Source of the DNA: Azoarcus sp. KH32C
Lineage (GTDB): Bacteria > Pseudomonadota > Gammaproteobacteria > Burkholderiales > Rhodocyclaceae
Assembly (NCBI RefSeq): GCF_000349945.1
Contig: NC_020548.1
Span: 673,590-737,589, forward strand
Direction of reading: 5' to 3'
Length of the DNA stretch: 64,000 nt
Shown here: piece after piece, positions 8,416 through 16,241 of the stretch
Layout: each line of letters begins with the position of its first letter
Numbering within the stretch: the stretch's first letter is position 1
The notes under the pieces: model-generated
Told to the model about the DNA's origin: nothing
The model's input: the letters and a program-made list of their open reading frames with translations, nothing else
Databases searched by the model: none
Made by a program: the position numbers and the translations under genes

Positions 8416-9456
8416 ATGACAAACGCTAACGACCGCAAGGGCATCAACCGCCGTACCTTCCTGAAGGCCGGCGCAACGATGGCCGCCTCGCTGCCGCTGT
8501 TCAGCATCTCCACGCGCCCGGCTTTCGCTGCCGAGTTCAACTACAAGCTCGCGACCGGCCAGGACCCCACCCATCCGGTCAACATCCGCGCGCAGGAAGC
8601 GCTGAACCGCATCCGCGAAGCGACCAACGGCCGCGTCGATATCAAGCTCTTCCCGGCCAACCAGCTGGGCTCGGACACCGACCTGCTGTCTCAGGTGCGT
8701 AGCGGCGGCGTCGAATTCTTCAACCTGTCGGCATCGATCCTCGCGACCTTTGCGCCCATCGCCGGCATCGTCAACACCGGCTTCGCCTTCAAGGACTACG
8801 ACACGGTATGGAAGGCGATGGACGGCGAACTCGGCGCCCACATCCGCGAGCAGATCGCGAAGAGCGGGATCATCACCGTGTCCCGCGCGTGGGATAACGG
8901 CTTCCGCCACATCTCCTCCTCGACGCGCGAAATCCGCAAGCCCGACGACCTGAAGGGCTTCAAGATCCGCGTCCCGCCGGCGCCGATGCTGACTTCGCTG
9001 TTCAAGGCGCTGGATGCGGGTGCTGCGCCGATCAACTTCAACGAGCTGTATTCCGCGCTGCAGACCAAGGTCGTCGAAGGCCAGGAGAACCCACTGGCGA
9101 TCATCGCCACGGCCAAGCTCTACGAGGTGCAGAAATCCATCAGCCTGACCGGCCACGTCTGGGACGGTTACTGGATCCTCGGCAACCGCCGCGCCTGGGA
9201 AAAACTGCCGGCGGACCTGCGTGCGATCGTCGAGAAGGAATTCGACCGCTCCACGACCGACCAGCGTGCCGACATCGCCAAGCTGTCCGCGTCGCTGCGC
9301 GAAGACCTGAAGGCAAAGGGCATCAACTTCTTCGACGTCGATCGCGAACCCTTCCGCGCCGCGCTCGCCAAGACGAGCTTCTACGGCGACTGGAAGGCGA
9401 AGTACGGTGAACAGGCTTGGAGCCTGCTCGAGAAGTATTCCGGGAAGCTGGGTTAA
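8416..9456 (+). CDS. TRAP transporter substrate-binding protein, DctP family
   Basis: A 346-residue periplasmic binding protein. The N-terminus carries a twin-arginine signal (NRRTFLKAG at residues 11-19) followed by a hydrophobic stretch and a cleavage site near AFAAE. The mature protein has the DctP fold, and the conserved Arg region DLKGFKIRVPP normally clamps a carboxylate, so the ligand is probably an organic or sugar acid. A strong ribosome site AGAAGGAGGAGCACATC precedes the ATG. The fused membrane component follows after 4 bases. Export by Tat is common for TRAP binding proteins in this group. Confidence 0.93.
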   Translation: MTNANDRKGINRRTFLKAGATMAASLPLFSISTRPAFAAEFNYKLATGQDPTHPVNIRAQEALNRIREATNGRVDIKLFPANQLGSDTDLLSQVRSGGVEFFNLSASILATFAPIAGIVNTGFAFKDYDTVWKAMDGELGAHIREQIAKSGIITVSRAWDNGFRHISSSTREIRKPDDLKGFKIRVPPAPMLTSLFKALDAGAAPINFNELYSALQTKVVEGQENPLAIIATAKLYEVQKSISLTGHVWDGYWILGNRRAWEKLPADLRAIVEKEFDRSTTDQRADIAKLSASLREDLKAKGINFFDVDREPFRAALAKTSFYGDWKAKYGEQAWSLLEKYSGKLG

Positions 9457-9460
9457 TACC

Positions 9461-11323
9461 ATGGCCGCCGTTCTGCAAATTCATGCGATAGCGCATCGGC
9501 ACCCTGCCCTTGCCATCGTCGATGCCACCGTCAGCCGCGCGGTCGAGATGGCTGCCGCGCTGCTGGTGGTGGCGGAAATCTGCGTCCTGCTGACGGGGGT
9601 CACCAGCCGATACCTGTTCCATACTCCCATCGTCTGGACCGACGAACTGGCCTCGATCCTGTTCCTGTGGCTGGCGATGCTGGGGGCGGTCGTCGCGCTG
9701 CGCCGCGGCGAGCACATGCGGATGACGGCCCTGGTGGGGATGGTGCCGCCCAAGGTGCGCACCTTCCTCGAAACGCTCGCCATCGCCGCCCCAGTCGTCT
9801 TCCTGCTGCTGCTCATCCACCCTGCGGTGGAGTTCGCCCAGGAGGAAGCCTTTGTCACCACCCCCGCCCTCGATCTGCCGAACTCCTGGCGCGCCGCGGC
9901 CCTGCCGGTCGGCTCGGTGCTGATGCTGGTGATGGCGGGCTTGCGGCTGCTGGGCACCGAGGACTGGCGTTACGCCGTCGGCGCGGTCGCGGCGGTTGCG
10001 GCGATCGCGGGGATCATGATGCTGCTCGAACCCGTGCTGCGCGATCTGGGCAACCTCAACCTGCTGATCTTCTTCGTCGGCCTGGTTGCGCTGGGGGTGC
10101 TGTCCGGGGCGCCGATCGCCTTCTGCTTCGGCCTCGCGACGCTGGGCTATCTCGCGCTGACGACCGACACGCCCTTGCTGGTGGTGGTGGGCCGGATGGA
10201 CGAGGGCATGTCCCACCTGATCCTGCTGTCGGTGCCGCTCTTCGTCTTCCTCGGCCTGCTGATCGAGATGACCGGCATGGCGACCGCGATGGTGGCTTTC
10301 CTCGCGAGCCTGCTGGGTCACGTGCGCGGCGGCCTGTCCTACGTGCTGCTGGGAGCGATGTATCTGGTGTCCGGCATCTCGGGCTCGAAGGCGGCGGACA
10401 TGGCGGCCGTGGCGCCGGTGCTCTTCCCCGAGATGAAGGCGCGGGGCGCCAAGGAAGGGGATCTCGTGGCGCTGCTCGCGGCAACCGGGGCTCAGACCGA
10501 GACCATCCCGCCGAGCCTGGTGCTCATCACCCTGGGCTCCGTGACCGGGGTGTCGATCTCCGCCCTCTTCACCGGCGGAATGCTCCCCGGCGTGGTGCTG
10601 GCAGCGACGCTGTGCGCCGTCGTGTGGTGGCGCTACCGGGGCGACGACTTGTCGAACGTGCGTCGGGCGACCCGCGGCGAGATCGGCAAAAAGCTCCTGA
10701 TCTCGATCCCGGCCCTCGCGCTGCCCTTCATCATCCGCGCGGCCGTCGTCGAAGGCGTCGCCACGGCGACCGAGGTGTCCACGATCGGCATCCTTTACGC
10801 GATCCTCGCCGGCCTCTTCATCTATCGCCAGTTCAAGTGGCGGCGCCTGATGCCGATGCTGATCGAGACCGCGGCACTGTCCGGGGCGATCCTGCTGATC
10901 ATCGGCACCGCGACGGGCATGGCCTGGGCGCTGACGCAGTCGGGCTTCTCCGGCCAGCTCGCGCAGGCGATGGCGGGCCTGCCGGGCGGGGCGGCGATGT
11001 TCATGGCAGCATCGATCCTCGCCTTCATCATCCTCGGCAGCGTGCTCGAGGGGATTCCGGCGATCGTCCTCTTCGGGCCGCTGCTGTTCCCGATCGCCCG
11101 CCAGATGGGCATCAACGACGTCCAGTACGCGATGGTCGTGATCCTCTCGATGGGCATGGGCCTCTTCGCCCCGCCCTTCGGCGTCGGCTACTACGCCGCC
11201 TGCGCGATCAGCCGCATCCGCCCGGACGCAGGCATGAAGCCCATCGTCGGCTACATGGTGGCGCTGCTGGTCGGCCTGATCCTCGTGGCCTCCGTGCCCT
11301 GGATCTCGATCGGCTTCCTGTAA
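9461..11323 (+). CDS. TRAP transporter fused permease, DctQ-DctM
   Basis: A 620-residue membrane protein. The first ~175 residues are a DctQ-type small permease with four helices (including TSRYLFHTPIVWTDELA). The rest is the large DctM subunit with many helices, including SGISGSKAADMAAV, ATGAQTETIPPS and FAPPFGVGYYAACAI. DctM is the ion-coupled translocation subunit. Fused QM proteins are a known variant. The ATG at 9461 is chosen because the longer frame from 9407 overlaps the DctP gene. With the upstream binding protein it makes a complete secondary importer, probably Na+-driven. Confidence 0.94.
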   Translation: MAAVLQIHAIAHRHPALAIVDATVSRAVEMAAALLVVAEICVLLTGVTSRYLFHTPIVWTDELASILFLWLAMLGAVVALRRGEHMRMTALVGMVPPKVRTFLETLAIAAPVVFLLLLIHPAVEFAQEEAFVTTPALDLPNSWRAAALPVGSVLMLVMAGLRLLGTEDWRYAVGAVAAVAAIAGIMMLLEPVLRDLGNLNLLIFFVGLVALGVLSGAPIAFCFGLATLGYLALTTDTPLLVVVGRMDEGMSHLILLSVPLFVFLGLLIEMTGMATAMVAFLASLLGHVRGGLSYVLLGAMYLVSGISGSKAADMAAVAPVLFPEMKARGAKEGDLVALLAATGAQTETIPPSLVLITLGSVTGVSISALFTGGMLPGVVLAATLCAVVWWRYRGDDLSNVRRATRGEIGKKLLISIPALALPFIIRAAVVEGVATATEVSTIGILYAILAGLFIYRQFKWRRLMPMLIETAALSGAILLIIGTATGMAWALTQSGFSGQLAQAMAGLPGGAAMFMAASILAFIILGSVLEGIPAIVLFGPLLFPIARQMGINDVQYAMVVILSMGMGLFAPPFGVGYYAACAISRIRPDAGMKPIVGYMVALLVGLILVASVPWISIGFL

Positions 11324-11364
11324 GCCGAACCTCGCCTCCCCCCTCCCAAACCGCATCGAATTGC

Positions 11365-11386
11365 CGCCTCCCCACCCGGGGAGGCG
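11365..11386 (+). other. Intercistronic RNA hairpin
   Basis: CGCCTCCCC-ACCC-GGGGAGGCG forms a perfect 9-bp stem with a 4-base loop in the gap between the TRAP permease and the second transketolase. No T-run follows, and the ribosome site (AGGAG) begins just a few bases later. It is therefore more likely a mRNA stability or processing element than a terminator. Confidence 0.5.
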
Positions 11387-11404
11387 CACAGGAGAACTTT
11401 TGCC

Positions 11405-13384
11405 ATGTCCCCCGTCGATCTCACGCCGCTGGCCAATGCGATCCGCTTCCTTTCCATCGACGCCATCGTGCATGCGACCGAAGGCCACCAGGGCGTGCCG
11501 CTCGGCATGGCCGAAATCGCGACCGCGCTCTTCACGCGCCACCTGAAGTTCAACCCCGCCGATCCGACCTGGCCCGACCGCGACCGCTTCGTGCTGTCGA
11601 ACGGCCACGGCTCGATGCTGCTCTACTCGCTGCTCTACCTCACCGGCTACGAGAAGATCAGCCTCGACCAGATCAAGACCTTCCGCGTGCTCGGCTCGCA
11701 CTGTGCCGGCCACCCGGAATTCGACCCCGCTGCCGGCATCGAAGTCACGACCGGCCCGCTCGGCCAGGGTATCGCCAACGCCTTCGGCATGGCGGTCGCG
11801 GAGGCCTACCAGAACGCGAAGTTCGGCCCCAATCTCGTCGATCACTACACCTACGCCTTCGTCGGCGACGGCTGCCTGCAGGAAGGCATCGGCCAGGAGA
11901 TGATCTCGCTCGCCGGCCACCTCAAGCTCGGCAAGCTGATCCTGTTCTGGGACGACAACCAGATCACCGACGACGGCGCGACCTCCTTGTCGATCAGCGA
12001 AGACGTCGCCGCGCGCTTCCGCGTCGCCGACTGGCACGTCGTCGAAGTCGACGGTCACGACATCGAGGCCGTCTCCGCCGCGATCACGATGGCGAAGAAG
12101 GACCCGCGCCCGTCGATGATCGCCTGCCGCACCGTCATCGGCCGCGGCATCCCGCGCGTGCAGGGCCAGCGCGGCGGGCACAGCGCGCGGCTTTTTGCCG
12201 AGGATTCGGACGCCGCACGCCAACTCCTCGGCTGGCCGCACGCGCCCTTCGTCGTGCCGGACGAAATCCTCGCCGCGTGGCGCGCAGCCGGCCGTCGCAG
12301 CGACGCGGAGCACGCCGCATGGCAGGCCCGGCTCGCGGCACTGCCCGCCGCCGAGCGCGCCGAGTTCGAGCGCATCCAGGCAGGCGAATTGCCGGAAGGC
12401 TGGCGCGACGTGCTGCTCGCCTACAAGCGCCGCGTCACCGAGGAAGGCGAGGCCAAGCCCGGCATCTTCGCATCGGCCGAGATCAACGACCTCCTCGTCG
12501 ATATCCTCCCCGAACGCGTCGTCGGCTGCGCCGATCTCGAAGCGCCGACCTCCCACAAGCGCGGCCTCAAGGCCTTCACCAGCGAAGACCGCAGCGGCGC
12601 CTACGTGCATTGCGGCGTGCGTGAACACCTGATGGGATCGATGGCGAACGGCATGGCCGCCCACGGCGGCGTGATCCCGCTCGCCGTGACCTACCTCGCG
12701 TTCTCCGACTACGAACGCCCCGCGATGCGCATGGCCGCGCTGATGGGCCTGCCGGTGAAATTCGTGTTCAGCCACGATTCGATCGGCGTCGGCAAGAACG
12801 GTCCGACGCACCAGCCGGTCGAGATCCTCGCGTCGCTGCGCGCAATGCCCAACATGCTCGTGATGCGTCCGGCCGACGCGGTCGAAGCCGCCGAATGCTG
12901 GGAGATCGCGCTCGAACAGCGCCGCACCCCCGCGAGCCTCATCTTTGCCCGCCAAGCCCTGCCGACACTGCGCACGACGCATGTCGACGACAACCTCACG
13001 CGTCGCGGCGCCTACGTGCTCGGCCAACCCGAGGGCGGCAAGCGCGCCGTCACATTGCTCGCGACCGGCTCCGAAGTCTCCATCGCCCTCGAAGCGCGCA
13101 AGCTGCTGCAGGCCGACGGCATTCCGACCGCGGTCGTGTCGATGCCCTGCTGGGAACTCTTCGACGCCCAGGATTCCGCCTATCGCGCCGCCGTGCTCGG
13201 CGAAGGCACCGTACGCATCGGCATCGAAGCGGCGATGCGCTTCGGCTGGGACCAATACCTCGGCAACCGCGGCGGCTTCGTCGGCATGCCCGGCTTCGGC
13301 GCCTCCGGCCCGGCCGACCAGTTGTACGAGCACTTCGGCATCACGCCCGCCGCCATCGCCGCCGAGGCGAAGCGCCACCTCTGA
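11405..13384 (+). CDS. Transketolase, full length
   Basis: A 659-residue single-chain transketolase with all three domains. Visible motifs are DRFVLSNGHGSMLLYSLLYL, the ThDP motif VGDGCLQEG...WDDNQIT, and the catalytic glutamate in VHCGVREHLMGSMANGMA. The donor-binding histidine regions (GHQGVPLGM, GPLGQGIANAFG, SHDSIGVGKNGPTHQPVE) are also present. It transfers a two-carbon ketol unit between sugars or from hydroxypyruvate. Finding a second, unsplit transketolase in the same operon as a split one is unusual. It may regenerate an acceptor or act on the product of the first. The ribosome site is GGAGAACTTTTGCC. Confidence 0.94.
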   Translation: MSPVDLTPLANAIRFLSIDAIVHATEGHQGVPLGMAEIATALFTRHLKFNPADPTWPDRDRFVLSNGHGSMLLYSLLYLTGYEKISLDQIKTFRVLGSHCAGHPEFDPAAGIEVTTGPLGQGIANAFGMAVAEAYQNAKFGPNLVDHYTYAFVGDGCLQEGIGQEMISLAGHLKLGKLILFWDDNQITDDGATSLSISEDVAARFRVADWHVVEVDGHDIEAVSAAITMAKKDPRPSMIACRTVIGRGIPRVQGQRGGHSARLFAEDSDAARQLLGWPHAPFVVPDEILAAWRAAGRRSDAEHAAWQARLAALPAAERAEFERIQAGELPEGWRDVLLAYKRRVTEEGEAKPGIFASAEINDLLVDILPERVVGCADLEAPTSHKRGLKAFTSEDRSGAYVHCGVREHLMGSMANGMAAHGGVIPLAVTYLAFSDYERPAMRMAALMGLPVKFVFSHDSIGVGKNGPTHQPVEILASLRAMPNMLVMRPADAVEAAECWEIALEQRRTPASLIFARQALPTLRTTHVDDNLTRRGAYVLGQPEGGKRAVTLLATGSEVSIALEARKLLQADGIPTAVVSMPCWELFDAQDSAYRAAVLGEGTVRIGIEAAMRFGWDQYLGNRGGFVGMPGFGASGPADQLYEHFGITPAAIAAEAKRHL

Positions 13385-13406
13385 CCCCGACCTCCGAGAG
13401 AACAAA

Positions 13407-14372
13407 ATGCACAAGATCGTCTTCCTCGACCGCGCGACCATCGCGCCGCAAATTCGGCTCCGCAGCCCGGCCTTCGAACACGAACTGGTCGTCCACGAGC
13501 ACACCCGCCCCGACCAGGTCGTCGAACGCCTCAAGGGCGCAAGCATCGCGATCACGAACAAGGTCCCGCTGAGCTCCGCAGTCCTGGAGCAGCTCCCCGA
13601 CCTGCGCCTGATCGCGGTCGCCGCGACCGGCACCGACTGCGTCGACAAGGCCTACTGCCAGCGCCATGACATCGGCGTCGCGAACATCCGCGGCTATGCG
13701 GTCAACACCGTGCCCGAGCACACCTTCGCGTTGATCCTCGCGCTGCGCCGGAACATCGTCGCCTACCGCGACGACGTCATCAACGGCGAATGGCAGAAAT
13801 CCGGCCAGTTCTGCTTCTTCAACCATGCGATCCACGACCTCGCCGGCGCGAGGCTGGGCATCATCGGCGAAGGTGCGCTCGGCCAGAGCGTCGCGACCAT
13901 CGCCCGCGCCTTCGGCATGATTCCGCTCTTCGCGGAACACAAGGGCAAGAGCGGTTTCGGCATGCTCTACACGCCCTGGGACGAGATGCTCGCGACGAGC
14001 GACATCATCACGATCCACAGCCCGCTCACGCCCGAGACGCGCAACATGATCGCGCAGCCCGAGTTCCGCAGGATGGCGCGCCGCCCGCTGCTGATCAACA
14101 CCGCGCGTGGCGGCCTGGTCGACGAGGAAGCGCTCGCGCAGGCGCTCGACGAAGGGCTCATCAGCGGCGCTGGTTTCGATGTCACGCTGGGCGAACCGCC
14201 GGCTGCCGACAGCCCGATGATGCGCATCGCTTCCCGCCCCAACGTGATCCTCACCCCGCACGTCGCGTGGGCCTCGGACGAAGCGCAGCAGACGCTCTCG
14301 GATCAGCTCATCGACAACATCGAGAACTTCGTCGCGGGCAGGCCGAGCAATCTCGTCAAAGGGGCGTACTAA
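13407..14372 (+). CDS. D-2-hydroxyacid dehydrogenase (glycerate/hydroxypyruvate type)
   Basis: A 321-residue NAD-dependent dehydrogenase. The nucleotide motif is GIIGEGALG, with Glu where Phe or Tyr is usual. Catalytic Arg lies in INTARGGLVDEEAL, Glu in the following segment (GFDVTLGEPP), and His in LTPHVAWAS. The family includes hydroxypyruvate reductase/glycerate dehydrogenase. The ATG at 13407 follows CCGAGAGAACAAA; the longer frame from 12945 lies inside the transketolase gene. As last gene of the operon it could feed or drain hydroxypyruvate, a known transketolase ketol donor. That link is inference. Confidence 0.9.
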   Translation: MHKIVFLDRATIAPQIRLRSPAFEHELVVHEHTRPDQVVERLKGASIAITNKVPLSSAVLEQLPDLRLIAVAATGTDCVDKAYCQRHDIGVANIRGYAVNTVPEHTFALILALRRNIVAYRDDVINGEWQKSGQFCFFNHAIHDLAGARLGIIGEGALGQSVATIARAFGMIPLFAEHKGKSGFGMLYTPWDEMLATSDIITIHSPLTPETRNMIAQPEFRRMARRPLLINTARGGLVDEEALAQALDEGLISGAGFDVTLGEPPAADSPMMRIASRPNVILTPHVAWASDEAQQTLSDQLIDNIENFVAGRPSNLVKGAY

Positions 14373-14425
14373 GCGCGTTCTTCCGACGGACGGGTCGTTG
14401 GCTGGAACATACGTTCCAGCTTTAC

Positions 14426-14725
14426 TCAAAAGCCATGGAAAAGAAGGTCGAGTGCGGCGGTGATGTCGCCGCGGCGAGCTTCCAGAGTTGTGACAGGCGT
14501 TCTCAGAAGCGAAGCAGGCACCGCGGCAAGAAACTGAGTGACCATCGCCACCGATTCGCCTTCCAGCTCGAAAACCGGATTGAGGGTCTTTGCGGGCAGT
14601 GGCGCATCGTTCAGGGGCAGCAGGGGAACGACGACGCGAGTGTTGAGATGATCGAGCAGATCAGCCTGAACGTCGAGCAAATAACCGGCCCCGTCAGGGT
14701 TCTTGAAAACGTTCAAGCGGGACAT
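14426..14725 (-). CDS. ccdB: CcdB toxin
   Basis: A 99-residue protein aligning along its length with CcdB: LLDVQADLLD near the N-terminus, RVVVPLLPL, and a C-terminal helix ending AALDLLFHGF. In CcdB of plasmid F the last residues (Trp-Gly-Ile) contact DNA gyrase; here the end is His-Gly-Phe, so activity on gyrase is plausible but not certain. Its ATG shares one base with the stop of ccdA (TGATG), the usual translational coupling. The pair sits alone between the catabolic operon and an outer-membrane protein gene. Confidence 0.88.
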   Translation of the reverse strand: MSRLNVFKNPDGAGYLLDVQADLLDHLNTRVVVPLLPLNDAPLPAKTLNPVFELEGESVAMVTQFLAAVPASLLRTPVTTLEARRGDITAALDLLFHGF

Positions 14726-14970
14726 CAGAACATCCGGTAACGCGCCAACGGAAGCCCGTGAGCCTCAACGTAGGCGTTAGAGCTCTCCAGCGCGTTCCGA
14801 TTCTCCGCCAACCACAATTCCGCTCGCCGCTCGGCGACGGCCCTCGCAACACCGGCCTCGGCAGCTTGCGAAATATTGATATCCAACGCCTTTGCCTCGG
14901 CCAGCAGGCCTTCGCCAAGGGTGACGTTGGTAGCCTTTCGAGCGGGGCCCTGCTTTGCAATGATCCTCAT
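14725..14970 (-). CDS. ccdA: CcdA antitoxin
   Basis: An 81-residue antitoxin. The N-terminal ribbon-helix-helix part (ATNVTLGEGLLAEAKALDIN) would bind the operator. The C-terminal part (ERRAELWLAENRNALESSNA) matches the flexible tail of CcdA that wraps CcdB. Gene order antitoxin-toxin with one-base overlap is typical. The promoter and autoregulatory site should lie in the 14971-15050 gap. Such chromosomal copies often mark old mobile DNA, but no integrase or repeats are seen beside it. Confidence 0.85.
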   Translation of the reverse strand: MRIIAKQGPARKATNVTLGEGLLAEAKALDINISQAAEAGVARAVAERRAELWLAENRNALESSNAYVEAHGLPLARYRMF

Positions 14971-15054
14971 GGAAGCGCCTCACGTCTCAACAAGATCATA
15001 TTGACACGCATGCGCATGATTTTCCACATTCAGTGAACTTTCCCCTCGCAACCC

Positions 15055-15092
15055 AAAAGAACCGCCCCGGCACCTTGCAGACACCGGGGCGG
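15055..15092 (-). terminator. Rho-independent terminator
   Basis: On the minus strand a 9-bp perfect stem CCGCCCCGG/CCGGGGCGG is followed by TTCTTTT. It lies about 80 bases past the stop of the outer-membrane protein gene and probably ends the hyuBA-permease-channel operon. Confidence 0.7.
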
Positions 15093-15169
15093 AAAAATTC
15101 GGTGGGGCCGAGGAAATCCACTGGAGGTTGCGCCCACCGAACGAGAGCCGCAGTGCGGCCGAGACGATC

Positions 15170-16039
15170 TCAGAACGGCATCCACACCTGCGCGAGCAGT
15201 GCGCGCGTCTCGGGAACGTTGCGGCCATCGACCGTTTGCGAGAAGCCGACCGACCAGGTCAGCGCATCCTTGTGCGTGACCATCACCCCCGCGCCGACGT
15301 TCCAGACGTGGGAGCTGTTGTTTTCGTTCCGCAGGTAATCGGTCGACAGGTAGGGCGTCACGCGCATGTTCGATTGCGTGACGTTCTTGAAGTCGTAGCC
15401 GAGGCGGCCGTTCAGGTGGTACTCGTCCTTCGGCTTCGAAATCGAGCTCCAACGCGGATCGGCCGTGTGGTAGCCGACGACGGCTTCGATGTTCCAGTTG
15501 TTGACGTTGAGGTCGTAGAAGCCGCGCAGGTAGTAATCCCACATATGGCTGTCGAGCTTGGAACTGATCGAGAACGGCGTGCCGATCAGGATATCGAAGC
15601 CGATCGTGCTCTCGGGGGTCGGCTTGGTCCAGCCGGTGAAGGCCGGGATCACGCTGCCGACGCCGGAGAGATCGAAGCCGTTCGAGTCCTTGATCCTGAG
15701 CTCGTAGGTGTTGAGCGAGAACGCGAAGGCCCAGGTCGATGCGGGATCGAACTTGAAGAAGTGCGGCAGGATCGTGAAGCCGAAGATCGTGTCGGTATCG
15801 ACACCGGTGTCCCTGCGCTTGCCGTCGTTGTCGTAGGCCTTGCTGGTCGAGTTGTAGAGCAGCGTCTGGCCGGGGAAGTTGAAGGGTTGGTCGAACTGGT
15901 TCGGCAGATCCCAGTAGTGCGGCCGGTAATGGTGGCCGAGGACGATCTGCGCCTGGGCCGCGCCGGCGGCACCGAGGGTCAGTGCGGCGATTGCCGCCGC
16001 CTTCATCATCGGACGATTCAAGCGGTTGATCTTCTTCAT
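15170..16039 (-). CDS. Outer-membrane channel, phenol-degradation (MetA-type) transporter family
   Basis: A 289-residue protein. A signal peptide of about 30 residues is cleaved near GAAQAQ. The mature part has alternating hydrophobic/aromatic strands and ends in a terminal Phe (AQVWMPF), as outer-membrane beta barrels do. It resembles the family annotated as transporter of the phenol meta-pathway (PF13557). It probably lets the substrate of the operon cross the outer membrane. The ribosome site is ideal (AGGAGGAGAAC). It is last in the hyuB-hyuA-permease operon. Substrate specificity cannot be read from the sequence. Confidence 0.8.
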   Translation of the reverse strand: MKKINRLNRPMMKAAAIAALTLGAAGAAQAQIVLGHHYRPHYWDLPNQFDQPFNFPGQTLLYNSTSKAYDNDGKRRDTGVDTDTIFGFTILPHFFKFDPASTWAFAFSLNTYELRIKDSNGFDLSGVGSVIPAFTGWTKPTPESTIGFDILIGTPFSISSKLDSHMWDYYLRGFYDLNVNNWNIEAVVGYHTADPRWSSISKPKDEYHLNGRLGYDFKNVTQSNMRVTPYLSTDYLRNENNSSHVWNVGAGVMVTHKDALTWSVGFSQTVDGRNVPETRALLAQVWMPF

Positions 16040-16066
16040 GTTCTCCTCCTAGAGCGGATGTCATAC

Positions 16067-16127
16067 GGGCCTTTGCGGCCCTTTTTTGGGAAAAAGGGGG
16101 CCCCGTCCCACTCGCCGCGGCGAGTGG
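16067..16127. other. Two dyads in the permease/channel intergenic region
   Basis: GGGCC-TTTGC-GGCCC followed by TTTTTT (16067-16087) reads as a terminator on the plus strand, although no plus-strand gene precedes it. On the minus strand it is a hairpin 28 bases before the channel start codon. A perfect 20-base palindrome, CCACTCGCCGCGGCGAGTGG, lies at 16108-16127. Together they may separate expression of the channel from the upstream permease or stop antisense transcription. Confidence 0.5.
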
Positions 16128-16241
16128 AGCGAGGGAATCGGTGGTGGAAAGCGGGAGGCGGAGCCAGGCCGGGGTTCAAGTGCGGACGAGTTCATCGTCC
16201 GCCGGCATTGCGCAGGCGATCGCGCCCGTTATGGAGTCCGG

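Noticed and set aside
9323..13648. A 1441-codon open frame on the minus strand opposite the TRAP permease and transketolase genes
   Set aside because: It is rich in Arg, Gly, His and Asp, has no domain, and mirrors third-position GC of the real plus-strand genes. It is a shadow of high GC content.
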